From NCBI GenBank assembly GCA_015231915.1, contig JADGAR010000001.1, positions 80,625 through 144,624 on the forward strand: 64,000 nt of DNA. Reading direction: 5' to 3'. A model generated the notes under the pieces. That model did no database searches and was not told the DNA's origin. It was given only the letters and a program-made list of their open reading frames with translations. The DNA is from Magnetococcales bacterium (GTDB taxonomy: Bacteria; Pseudomonadota; Magnetococcia; Magnetococcales; Magnetaquicoccaceae). Shown piece after piece: positions 26,139 to 34,054 of the stretch; the first letter of the stretch is position 1; every line of letters starts with the position of its first letter. The position numbers were made by a program, and so were the translations under genes.

Positions 26139-28919
26139 ATGAGCCAGCCATCGACCTTGCCACCCGGCATCGCCATCCCCCTGCGCAAGCGGCTTTCCTG
26201 CCGTCAGGCGCGCGCTGCAGTGCTGGTGGGCATGGCGGTGGGATTGCTGCTGGGTATCGTCGAGGTGATCCACGACCTCTACCGGGAGCGGACGCGCATC
26301 CATTCCAACATCGCCCAGGTGCTGGAAGTGGTCCGCGAGGCAGCGGGCCACGCCACCTCGGAAAACGACCCGCTATTGGCCGACAAGGTCCTCGAGGGGC
26401 TGTTCAACTGCCAGTCCATCCACCATGCCCACCTGAACACCGCGACAGGGGGCCTGCTGCGCCAGAAGGACCGCCCTCACCCGGAAACCGGGATCATCAA
26501 ATGGATCGCCTCCCAACTGCTCACGGACGTGAACGAGATCACCACGCCGCTGAACTGGAACGGACGGCTCGTCGGCCAACTCTCCATTGCCGTGGATCCC
26601 TACCTGAGCGCCAGGGATTACCTGTTCCGGGCCAGTTTCACGCTGCTTTCGTCCCTGTTTGCCGCCTTTCTGCTCGCCGCCCTCCTGACGATCATCTTTC
26701 ACCACCTTCTGACCCGCCCCATCCTGATGTTGGGCCAGCAACTCGCCCGGCTGGATCCCGATGCGCCGGCCCGGCAACCCCTCACCCTCCCGACGGGTCA
26801 CCAGGGGGATGAACTCGACCATCTGACCCACTCCATCAACCAGACCATGGAATCCTTCGCCAGCGCCCTGCGCGCCCAGCAGGAGACGGCCAGACAGCTG
26901 AAACAGACCCAGTTCTCCGTGGACCACGCGGCGGACATGATCTGCTGGATCGGACCCGACGGTCGTTTCCTGTACGTCAATCAGGCCATGTGCGAGGCCG
27001 CGGGGTACTCCCAGGAAGAGATGAAGGGGATGACCGTCGCCGACATCAACCCGGACCTCACCCCGACGGCATGGAGCGCCCACTGGAACGACCTCAAGCA
27101 ACGCCATCGCAGTCGCATGGAGAGCCAGGTCCGCACCAAGGATGGCCGACTGCTGCCCATCGAGATCCACATCACCTTCCTGGAGATCGACGACCAGGAG
27201 ATCCACTGCAACTTCGCCCGGGACATCAGCCGCCGCAAGGAGGCAGAGGTGGCCATCAACCGGGTCAACCGGATCCTTTTGACTCTGAGCCGCGGCAACG
27301 AGGCCATGATCAAGGCCACCTCCGAACAGGAATTGCTCAACAGCATCTGCCGCCTGATCGTCGAGGAGGGGGGATATCGCATGGTCTGGGTGGGGTATCC
27401 GACACCAGACGACAGCAAGCGGATCCTGCCGGTCGCCCAGTATGGGTTCGACGACGGTTATCTGCAACAACTGGAGATCACCTGGGAAGATAACGAAAAA
27501 GGGTGTGGCCCCACCGGAACCGCCTTCCGCACCCGGCAGCCCAGCTGCGCACGCCGGATTCGCACCGATGCCAACTTCACCCCCTGGCGCGAGGAGGCCA
27601 CCCGACGCGGATACGCCTCCTCCATCGCCCTGCCTTTGCCCAACGACAACCTCTTGCCCCTGGGGACCATCAACATCTACAGCGCCGAAACCGATGCCTT
27701 CGACCAGGACGAGCTGCGACTCCTGGAAAATCTCGCCAACAATCTGGCCTTCGGCATTCTCAAATTCCGCGAGGCCGAGGAGCGCCGCCGCGCCCAGCGG
27801 GCCATGGCGCTCTCCGAAGAGAAACTGCGCACCCTGTTCCACCACTCCCCGGACTGCCTGATGACCCTGGATCGGCAGGGTGCGGTCCAATTCAGCAACC
27901 GCCAAGGCCCGAACCACCCCAGGGCGTTGCTCCAGGAGGCGATGATCCCCCATCTGCGGGAACGGCTGGACACCGTCTTCAAGACCGGTCAGGCCATGGA
28001 ATACCCCTTCACGGACGGGGAGAAGGCCTGGTGGGAGGCGCGGCTGGCCCCGATCTTCCAGGACGGCAAGGTGACCGAGGTGTTGGCCGTCTGTCAGGAC
28101 ATCACGGAAAAGCGCACCTTGCAGGCGCAAAACCTCCGCAACGCCCGGCTGGCCTCCCTGGGGGTGCTGTCGGCCAGCGTGGCCCACGAGATCAACAATC
28201 CCAACAATGCCATTCAGTTCAACGTCCCGATCCTGACCGCCATCTGGGAGGACGCCCTGCCGATTCTGCAAAAGGCCCACGCAGGGTCCGGCGCCTTCTG
28301 CCTGGGCGGCATGCCCATGGACGAGGCCATGGAGGTGCTCCCGCAACTGTTGGACGGCATCCGCATGAGTTCGCACCGGATCCAGACCATCATCGGCGGT
28401 CTGAAACACATGGCCCGCCAGGACAGGGAGCCGCTCACCCAGCGGTTCGACATCCGGGAACCGATCCAATCCGCGCTCCTGATCCTCCAGAGTCAGGTGC
28501 GGCAGACCACCGACCATTGCCAATTCATTCCCCACCCTTCTCCCCTGATGGTGCGGGGCAATGCCCAGCAGTTGGAACAGGCATTCATCAACATCATTCA
28601 AAACGCCCTGCAATCCCTGCGCAGTCGCGCCAACCGGGTGACCATCTCCACCGCTCCCCACGCGGACCACACCCGCGTGCAGGTCATTCTGCGCGACGAA
28701 GGGTGCGGCATCGATCCGGAACATCTGGACAAACTGACCAACCCCTTCTTCACCACCCGGACCGCGACCGGTGGCATGGGACTCGGGCTGTCCATCACCA
28801 AGACCATCATCGACAACCACTCCGGCGATCTGTCGTTCCAATCGGTTCCCGATCAGGGGACCACGGTTACGGTCAGCCTACCCGCAGTCGTCGAACCCAC
28901 GCGAGGAGACGCCCCATGA
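26139..28919 (+). CDS. Membrane hybrid-sensor histidine kinase (PAS-GAF-PAS-HisKA-HATPase)
   Basis: A 926-aa sensor kinase. The ATG at 26139 is chosen because the upstream extension crosses the divergent promoter. TM1 is about 26-45, periplasmic part 46-160, TM2 about 163-190, then HAMP, PAS (ADMICWIGPDGRFLYVNQAM), a GAF domain (about 400-545), a second PAS (LFHHSPDCLMTLDRQGAVQF) and a kinase core. The phosphoacceptor is in SASVAHEINNPNNAIQ; the ATPase has N-box INIIQNALQS and G-boxes DEGCGID and GGMGLGLSI. No receiver is attached; its partner is the sigma-54 regulator overlapping by 4 nt. Signal unknown. Confidence 0.93.
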   Translation: MSQPSTLPPGIAIPLRKRLSCRQARAAVLVGMAVGLLLGIVEVIHDLYRERTRIHSNIAQVLEVVREAAGHATSENDPLLADKVLEGLFNCQSIHHAHLNTATGGLLRQKDRPHPETGIIKWIASQLLTDVNEITTPLNWNGRLVGQLSIAVDPYLSARDYLFRASFTLLSSLFAAFLLAALLTIIFHHLLTRPILMLGQQLARLDPDAPARQPLTLPTGHQGDELDHLTHSINQTMESFASALRAQQETARQLKQTQFSVDHAADMICWIGPDGRFLYVNQAMCEAAGYSQEEMKGMTVADINPDLTPTAWSAHWNDLKQRHRSRMESQVRTKDGRLLPIEIHITFLEIDDQEIHCNFARDISRRKEAEVAINRVNRILLTLSRGNEAMIKATSEQELLNSICRLIVEEGGYRMVWVGYPTPDDSKRILPVAQYGFDDGYLQQLEITWEDNEKGCGPTGTAFRTRQPSCARRIRTDANFTPWREEATRRGYASSIALPLPNDNLLPLGTINIYSAETDAFDQDELRLLENLANNLAFGILKFREAEERRRAQRAMALSEEKLRTLFHHSPDCLMTLDRQGAVQFSNRQGPNHPRALLQEAMIPHLRERLDTVFKTGQAMEYPFTDGEKAWWEARLAPIFQDGKVTEVLAVCQDITEKRTLQAQNLRNARLASLGVLSASVAHEINNPNNAIQFNVPILTAIWEDALPILQKAHAGSGAFCLGGMPMDEAMEVLPQLLDGIRMSSHRIQTIIGGLKHMARQDREPLTQRFDIREPIQSALLILQSQVRQTTDHCQFIPHPSPLMVRGNAQQLEQAFINIIQNALQSLRSRANRVTISTAPHADHTRVQVILRDEGCGIDPEHLDKLTNPFFTTRTATGGMGLGLSITKTIIDNHSGDLSFQSVPDQGTTVTVSLPAVVEPTRGDAP

Positions 28920-30370
28920 ACCCCCCCGTCAAGAAGAATCCTCCCATTGTCCTGGTGGACGACGAGGAGACCGTGCTGTTCAGCTCCAAGATCCTGCTCA
29001 AGACGGCGGATGTCTCCCCGGTGGTCACTTTGACCGATGGCCGCAAACTGATGCCTTTTCTGGAGGAGAACGGCGCTGCGGTGGTGGTGCTGGACCTGGT
29101 CATGCCCCATCTGTCCGGCACGGAGATCCTCCCCAAGATCCGCGAGCGGTTCCCGGAAATCCCCGTCATCGTCATGACCGCCACCCAGGAGGTCAATATC
29201 GCGGTCCAGTGCATGAAGGACGGCGCCTTCGACTATCTGATCAAGCCTGCGGAGAACAGCCGTTTCATTTCGTGCGTCCGGCGCGCCATGGAGGTGCGTT
29301 CTTTGCAGCGCGAGGTGGGCACCCTGAAGCATTATCTCCTCGAGGACCAGTTGCAACACGCCGAGGCCTTTGCCGCCATCATCACCAAGAGCCGCAAGAT
29401 GCGCGCGGTCTTTCAGTATGTCGAGGCCATCGCCCCCTCCTCCGAGCCGGTGCTGATCATCGGCGAGACCGGCGTTGGCAAGGAACTGCTCGCCAATGCC
29501 ATTCATCTCGTGAGCCACCGCAACGGCCCCCTCGTGGCCCTCAACGTGGCCGGCCTGGACGACAACATGTTTTCCGACACCCTGTTCGGCCATCGCAAGG
29601 GGGCCTTCACCGGCGCCAACGAAAACCGCGAGGGGCTGATCGCCGCTGCTGCCGGTGGCTCACTCTTCCTGGACGAGATCGGCGACCTCAAGGAGTCCTC
29701 TCAGGTCAAGCTGCTGCGGCTGTTGCAGGAGCGCAAGTACTATCCCCTCGGCGCCGATGGCTATCTCAAGACCGATGCGCGCATCATCTGCGCCACCAAT
29801 CGCGATCTCAAGTTCATGATGGCGGAAAAGACCTTTCGTTCCGATCTCTATTTTCGCCTCTCTTCACATCAGGTGCGCATCCCCCCCTTGCGGGAGCGCA
29901 AGGAGGACATCCCGCTCCTGACCGCCCAGTTCCTGGAGGAGTCCGCGCGCATCATGGGCAAACCCGCGCCCATCCCTCCCCCGGAACTCTTCAATCTTCT
30001 GAACGCCTATGATTTTCCTGGCAATGTCCGTGAGTTGCGGGCCATCAGCTTCGATGCCGTCGCCCGCCATCAATCCGGTGTCCTCTCCCTGGAACGGTTC
30101 CGCGACAGCGTTTTTCCCAACGCCGACGAACACAATCCCCAACTCGATGCCGCTGCGGAGAACCCCTTCAAGCGGATTACCGGTCGTCTGCCCACCCTGC
30201 GGGATGCGGAGATTTTTCTCCTCGAGGAGGCCCTGGAACGCGCCCAGGGCAACAAAAGCCTGGCCGCAACCCTGTTGGGGCTTTCCCGCCAGACTCTCAA
30301 CTACCGCCTGCAGCAGATCAAAAAGAGCGGCATGCCCCCTGCGGGAACGCGTGCCGGCCAACCGAAGTGA
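28916..30370 (+). CDS. Sigma-54-dependent response regulator (NtrC family)
   Basis: Output of the two-component pair with the upstream kinase, 484 aa; the ATG overlaps the kinase stop. The receiver phosphorylation site is D60 in VVVLDLVMPHLSG. The AAA+ domain has Walker A GETGVGKE (183-190), the sigma-54 loop GAFTGA (229-234) and Walker B SLFLDEIGDL (249-258). A Fis-type helix-turn-helix ends the protein (LAATLLGLSRQTLNYRL). It should activate -24/-12 promoters; the two in this window at 21597 and 22082 are possible but unproven targets. Confidence 0.96.
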   Translation: MNPPVKKNPPIVLVDDEETVLFSSKILLKTADVSPVVTLTDGRKLMPFLEENGAAVVVLDLVMPHLSGTEILPKIRERFPEIPVIVMTATQEVNIAVQCMKDGAFDYLIKPAENSRFISCVRRAMEVRSLQREVGTLKHYLLEDQLQHAEAFAAIITKSRKMRAVFQYVEAIAPSSEPVLIIGETGVGKELLANAIHLVSHRNGPLVALNVAGLDDNMFSDTLFGHRKGAFTGANENREGLIAAAAGGSLFLDEIGDLKESSQVKLLRLLQERKYYPLGADGYLKTDARIICATNRDLKFMMAEKTFRSDLYFRLSSHQVRIPPLRERKEDIPLLTAQFLEESARIMGKPAPIPPPELFNLLNAYDFPGNVRELRAISFDAVARHQSGVLSLERFRDSVFPNADEHNPQLDAAAENPFKRITGRLPTLRDAEIFLLEEALERAQGNKSLAATLLGLSRQTLNYRLQQIKKSGMPPAGTRAGQPK

Positions 30371-30690
30371 GCCGGACAAAATTTTGCACTTCGTTACATT
30401 TTGTAAAAAAAATTTTCATCTTTTCATTATGTATTTGAAAATTATAAATAAATTTTGATGTATTTTGTTACAATTATCTTTTCGTCCGCCTGAAGTGCTC
30501 AAAATTTTGCACCACCCATCCCCGACCACTCCAGAAACATTCCTCTACAATTTATTGATTTTGCATATCTTTTTATCTGGCTCACTCATGGCACGATTCC
30601 TGATATATATAGATACAAAGGGACTTGAACTTGTCGTGACGAGACAAGGATGTCTCGGTTGCAAATGGATTCTTGCAATTGGCAACAGAT
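30371..30690. other. AT-rich intergenic stretch, no gene seen
   Basis: Very AT-rich compared with its surroundings. It holds two direct copies of CAAAATTTTGCAC (30377-30389 and 30500-30512) about 123 nt apart, and a small stem CGAGACA-AGGA-TGTCTCG near 30641. Short open frames here have no ribosome-binding site or family match. It leads into the palindromic repeat cluster. Confidence 0.6.
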
Positions 30691-30902
30691 GGGTTGCCCG
30701 GCAGTATCAGGGCAACCCGGATCAAGGGCTGGACACCCCCTCCCCGATTCCCAGCCCTTGATCCCCCTCCCTTGCGGGAGGCACAGGCTGACAACATGAA
30801 TGGGGCGTCTCTTTTACAAGTGCGCCCCCACCAAGGGTCCGACATCCCCCCCCTCGAGTCGGCCCTTGGTTTTTCTTGGGATGCTGCCGCAAGGTGCGTC
30901 CC

Positions 30903-30946
30903 AAACCAGGGGCCGACTACCCCCCCCTCAGGTCGGCCCCTGGTTT
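30903..30946. repeat. Best copy of the C-loop palindrome
   Basis: Left arm AAACCAGGGGCCGAC (30903-30917), loop TACCCCCCCCTCAG, right arm GTCGGCCCCTGGTTT (30932-30946). The stem is perfect over 15 bp. On the minus strand the loop is a G-tract. Confidence 0.9.
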
Positions 30947-31068
30947 CCCTTTTAATCCGAGGCGCCGCCGGTTTGTCCCGTCGCCGTCCGGGTGTCCGAC
31001 GCCAAAACAAAGACGTCGGACACTTTAATTCATCCAGGCAATGAGACGATGCCGGTTCGGATCGTCTC

Positions 31069-31109
31069 AACCAGGGGCCGACTCCCCCCCCTCAGGTCGG
31101 CCCCTGGTT
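31069..31109. repeat. C-loop palindrome, second perfect copy
   Basis: AACCAGGGGCCGAC (31069-31082), loop TCCCCCCCCTCAG, GTCGGCCCCTGGTT (31096-31109); perfect 14-bp stem. It is directly preceded by another hairpin, TGAGACGAT with ATCGTCTCA (31042-31069), whose loop is GCCGGTTCGG. Confidence 0.9.
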
Positions 31110-31237
31110 TCTCGATCCATCCGCGTGACGGATGTCAGACATTTTTTAGCAATCATCCATTTTGAGGCGATGCCGGTTCGGGTCGTCTCCAGCCAGGGGC
31201 CGACTCCCCCCCTCAAGTCGGTCCCCTGGTTTTCCGT

Positions 31238-31954
31238 TTAATCCGAGGCGCCACCGGTTTGTCCCGTCGGCGTCCGGTTGTTCGACGCCCCCTGGGGCGT
31301 CGAACACTCAAACTCCTTTCCCGCCAAAAGGGCCGCCACCGGCCCGAACGAACGCCGATGGACCTCGGTGACCCCCAGGGTACGCAAAGCCGTGAGATGT
31401 CTTGATGTGGGATAACCGGCATTCTCTTCCCAGCCATAACCGGGGAAGCGGGACGCCAGGCGTGTCATGATGCCGTCCCGATGGGTTTTGGCGATGATGG
31501 AGGCTGCGGCGATGGAAGCGGAAATGCGGTCGCCCCGCACGACGGCGCGCGCGGGGGCAGGCAAGGCATCGGGCAGGTCGCGGCCATCGACCAGCACGAA
31601 ATCGGGGGGCATCGGCAGGGCCGCAACCGCCCTGGACATGGCGAGCAGGGCAGCACGCCGGATATTGAGGCGATCGATTTCGTCCGGGTCGGCCAAGCCG
31701 ACCCCAACCGCCATGGCCTCGCGACGGATGGCCTCGGCGAGAAGCTCACGCCGTTGCGGGGTGAGCCTCTTGGAGTCGTCCAGTCCGGCCAACGCAGGAG
31801 CGAGGGGTCCAGGCGCCAGGATGACGGCAGCGGCCACCACCGGCCCGCACAGGGGGCCGCGACCGGCTTCGTCCACACCACAGACGGCACGACACCCGCT
31901 GACGGCGAGTTCCTGTTCCAGGTCGGTCCCGGGCAGGGGGTGGCGTGCTACCAG
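31238..31954 (-). CDS. rnhB: Ribonuclease HII, apparently with a CTG start
   Basis: Removes ribonucleotides from DNA. The catalytic start motif [19 protein letters not shown], later [21 protein letters not shown] and GYPTSRH show RNase HII. The first ATG/GTG/TTG in frame is the GTG at 31876, which encodes the V of GVDEAGRG and would remove the first beta strand. Upstream the frame continues as [20 protein letters not shown]..., the usual family N-terminus, up to a TGA; the best start is CTG at 31954, 8 nt after GGGAG and overlapping the rplS stop. The last ~25 residues ([21 protein letters not shown]) are encoded inside the palindromic repeat cluster. Confidence 0.88.
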   Translation of the reverse strand: MVARHPLPGTDLEQELAVSGCRAVCGVDEAGRGPLCGPVVAAAVILAPGPLAPALAGLDDSKRLTPQRRELLAEAIRREAMAVGVGLADPDEIDRLNIRRAALLAMSRAVAALPMPPDFVLVDGRDLPDALPAPARAVVRGDRISASIAAASIIAKTHRDGIMTRLASRFPGYGWEENAGYPTSRHLTALRTLGVTEVHRRSFGPVAALLAGKEFECSTPQGASNNRTPTGQTGGASD

Positions 31955-32295
31955 TCCCGTTTCTCCCGGATACGGGCGCCCTTGCCGGTGCGGTCACGGA
32001 GGTAGTAGAGCTTGGCCCTCCGGACATCGCCCTTGCGCAGGACATCGATCTTGTCCAGCTTTGGGGAGTAGAGGGGGAAGGTGCGCTCCACGCCCTCGCC
32101 GAAGGAGACCTTTCGCACCGTGAAGGTGGAGCGGTATCCCGCGTTGCGGCACCCGATGCAGACCCCTTCGAACACCTGGATCCGCTCACGGGTTCCTTCC
32201 ACCACCTTGACGTGGACCCGCAGGGTATCCCCGGCCCCGAACTTGGGGGGGGTGATGGTCACCATGGATTGTTCAAACTGCTGTAATTCGTTCAT
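31948..32295 (-). CDS. rplS: 50S ribosomal protein L19
   Basis: A 115-aa ribosomal protein. [27 protein letters not shown] and the conserved [36 protein letters not shown] region (core [19 protein letters not shown]) are typical L19. The ATG at 32295 overlaps the trmD stop. The C-terminal coding end overlaps the putative rnhB start. Confidence 0.98.
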   Translation of the reverse strand: MNELQQFEQSMVTITPPKFGAGDTLRVHVKVVEGTRERIQVFEGVCIGCRNAGYRSTFTVRKVSFGEGVERTFPLYSPKLDKIDVLRKGDVRRAKLYYLRDRTGKGARIREKRDW

Positions 32296-33071
32296 TGTTC
32301 GTCTCTTTCCAAATCGTGTTCCATGGCCTCCAGGTCGTTGGCCAATGCCTCGATGACTCTGCGTTCCTGCTTGCTCCACGCCACCCGTTGCAGGAGTTCC
32401 GGGCGGCGGATCAGGGTGCGCAACATGGCCTGTCTGCGGCGCCAAGCGGCCACGGCCCCGTGGTCACCGGCGAGCAGGATGGCGGGTACGCGCCGTTCTC
32501 CCCCCGCAAGCGGATGCCAGACCGCTGGCCGGGTGTAATGGGGGTGATCGAACATCCCTGCGCCGAAAGAGTCGGTTCCGGCGCTTTCGGCATCGCCCAG
32601 CACCCCCGGCAACAGCCTGGCGACGGCATCCAGCACCACCATGGCCGGCAGTTCCCCTCCGGTCAGGACGAAATCCCCCAGGGAGAGTTCCTCATCCACG
32701 GCGTGTTCGGCGAACCGTTCGTCCACCCCCTCGTAGTGACCGCAGACCAGGATCAGATGGGGGCAGCCGGCCAGCCTCCGGGCATCCGCCTGTTCGAAAC
32801 GTCCGCCCTGGGGCGTCAGCAGGATCACCCGTCCTTCTTGTTGCGCCCGGACGTGTTGCAAGGCGCGGTCCAGCACATCCGCCTTCATCACCATGCCCGG
32901 CCCGCCTCCAAAGGAGGCATCGTCGGTACGCTGGTGTTTGTCGGGGGCGAAATCCCGGATCTGCACCAGATGCGTCTCGATGAATCCCCGCTGCGCAGCC
33001 CGTTTCAGGATCGAGCTTCCCAGGATGTTGGTGAACATCTCCGGAAAAAGCGTCAGGATGGAAAAACGCAT
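32292..33071 (-). CDS. trmD: tRNA (guanine37-N1)-methyltransferase
   Basis: Methylates G37 of tRNAs to prevent frameshifting. The ATG at 33071 gives [22 protein letters not shown]. The SAM-binding trefoil-knot motifs are [15 protein letters not shown] and [33 protein letters not shown] is also conserved. 259 aa. It overlaps rplS by 4 nt in the rpsP-rimM-trmD-rplS operon. Confidence 0.98.
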   Translation of the reverse strand: MRFSILTLFPEMFTNILGSSILKRAAQRGFIETHLVQIRDFAPDKHQRTDDASFGGGPGMVMKADVLDRALQHVRAQQEGRVILLTPQGGRFEQADARRLAGCPHLILVCGHYEGVDERFAEHAVDEELSLGDFVLTGGELPAMVVLDAVARLLPGVLGDAESAGTDSFGAGMFDHPHYTRPAVWHPLAGGERRVPAILLAGDHGAVAAWRRRQAMLRTLIRRPELLQRVAWSKQERRVIEALANDLEAMEHDLERDEQ

Positions 33072-33091
33072 CCCCGGCCAGCCTCCTCGGC

Positions 33092-33670
33092 TCACAATCC
33101 CGGCATCAGCCGGACGCGGATGATCCCTTGCAGGGGATCCACCTGTTCCACGGTCTCGTGGATGAAGGGGAGCAGTCGTTCGCTGCTATCTGCGGTCGCC
33201 ACGACCAGGACATCGTTGGAACCGGTGGCCAGGACCTCCCGCACCTCGCCGAGTTCGGCGACCGATCCGGGATCCGTCACATCCAGCACCCGCAGGCCCA
33301 GCAGGCGAAACCAGTAAAAAGAGCCTTCCGGCAACTCCGGGAGGAGGGCATCGGAGAACCAGATTCTCATGCCAGCGAGGATTTGCAGATCCTCGCGCAA
33401 CGGGATTTCCGGCACCCGGACCAGGATCCCGCCTCCGGAAAGGCGACCCTCCGTCCAGCGCACCTCCCGCTCGCCAGGCGGTTCCCGTCCCAGACGCCAG
33501 ACCGGGAACTCCAGCAAGCGCGCTTCCGGGAAGCGGAATGGCGGATCCCGACTGGGGAGCAGTCGGACGACATCCGGGGCCAATGGGATGACCCGCAGAT
33601 CGCCGCGCACGCCGCTTGGCCCCTTGACGCGACCCAGCGCCACCCAGGTGGCGCCATCCTCGCTGCGCAC
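33092..33670 (-). CDS. rimM: Ribosome maturation factor RimM
   Basis: Assists 30S assembly. The product has the RimM core WVALGRVKGPSGVRGDLRV and a C-terminal PRC-barrel (YWFRLLGLRVLDVTDPGSVAELGEV, DVLVV, LLPFIHETVEQVD). No ATG is present; the GTG at 33670, 5 nt after the rpsP stop, gives 192 aa and a normal N-terminus, though its ribosome-binding site is weak. A GTG eight codons later is an alternative. Confidence 0.93.
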   Translation of the reverse strand: MRSEDGATWVALGRVKGPSGVRGDLRVIPLAPDVVRLLPSRDPPFRFPEARLLEFPVWRLGREPPGEREVRWTEGRLSGGGILVRVPEIPLREDLQILAGMRIWFSDALLPELPEGSFYWFRLLGLRVLDVTDPGSVAELGEVREVLATGSNDVLVVATADSSERLLPFIHETVEQVDPLQGIIRVRLMPGL

Positions 33671-33675
33671 GGCGC

Positions 33676-33918
33676 TCAGGCCGGGGCGCCCTGCTGCTTG
33701 ATCAGCCGCTCCACCGTATCCGAGGGGACCGCCCCGACCCCGATCCAATGGTTGATGCGTTCCATGTTCAGGCTCGCCCCATCCGTCTTGAGGGGGTCGA
33801 ACACGCCCAGTTTTTCCAGGAACCGGCCATCCCGGCGCATCCGGGAATCCGCCGCGACCACTGCGTAGAATGGCCGCTTCTTGGAACCCCTGCGCTGCAT
33901 ACGAATCCGTACCGACAT
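33676..33918 (-). CDS. rpsP: 30S ribosomal protein S16
   Basis: An 80-aa S16: MSVRIRMQRRGSKKRPFYAVVAADSRMRRDGRFLEKLGVFDP is the universal N-terminus (landmarks RGSKKRPFY and GRFLEKLG). First gene of the ribosomal/tRNA-modification operon, behind a good promoter at 33991-34018. Confidence 0.98.
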   Translation of the reverse strand: MSVRIRMQRRGSKKRPFYAVVAADSRMRRDGRFLEKLGVFDPLKTDGASLNMERINHWIGVGAVPSDTVERLIKQQGAPA

Positions 33919-33990
33919 TGTTCTTGGCCTCTTTGTGCTTGTTGGTTTCCATCCGTGTCACGCCATCTTTGCATCACACGAAAACGTCAT

Positions 33991-34018
33991 ATTCTAGCGA
34001 TTTTCCCCCGACAGTCAA
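33991..34018 (-). promoter_or_regulatory. Predicted sigma-70 promoter of the rpsP operon
   Basis: Minus-strand TTGACT (34013-34018), 16-nt spacer, TAGAAT (33991-33996), about 73 nt before the rpsP start. Each box matches the consensus at 5/6 positions. It separates ffh from rpsP. Confidence 0.65.
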
Positions 34019-34054
34019 GCTGCAATCGATACACTTGCAAAAAAGGGGCACACC

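Larger units (their letters stand above)
30691..31310. repeat. Cluster of palindromic repeats with C-tract loops
   Basis: About ten stem-loops in 620 nt. The main element occurs four times: 30830-30870 (ACCAAGGG variant), 30903-30946 (perfect 15-bp stem AAACCAGGGGCCGAC), 31069-31109 (14 bp) and 31193-31229 (one bulge), each enclosing a 12-15 nt loop with a run of 7-9 C. A related hairpin is 30721-30762 (ATCAAGGGCTGG, 12 bp), plus stems at 30691-30718, 30766-30781, 30992-31023, 31042-31069 and 31279-31306. A 53-nt block starting TTTAATCCGAGGCGCC is repeated at 30951 and 31237 with few differences. The pattern suggests amplification of a REP/MITE-like element. Confidence 0.85.

Noticed and set aside
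30465..31241. Several open frames through the intergenic repeat region on both strands
   Set aside because: They read through palindromic repeats, have no ribosome-binding site and give low-complexity Arg/Pro sequences.
30691..31310. Possible CRISPR array
   Set aside because: Repeats are unequal in length, spaced irregularly, and are themselves long palindromes; no cas genes are near.
33671..33961. Extension of rimM upstream through rpsP
   Set aside because: rpsP is unmistakable in the other frame; RimM similarity begins at about 33660.
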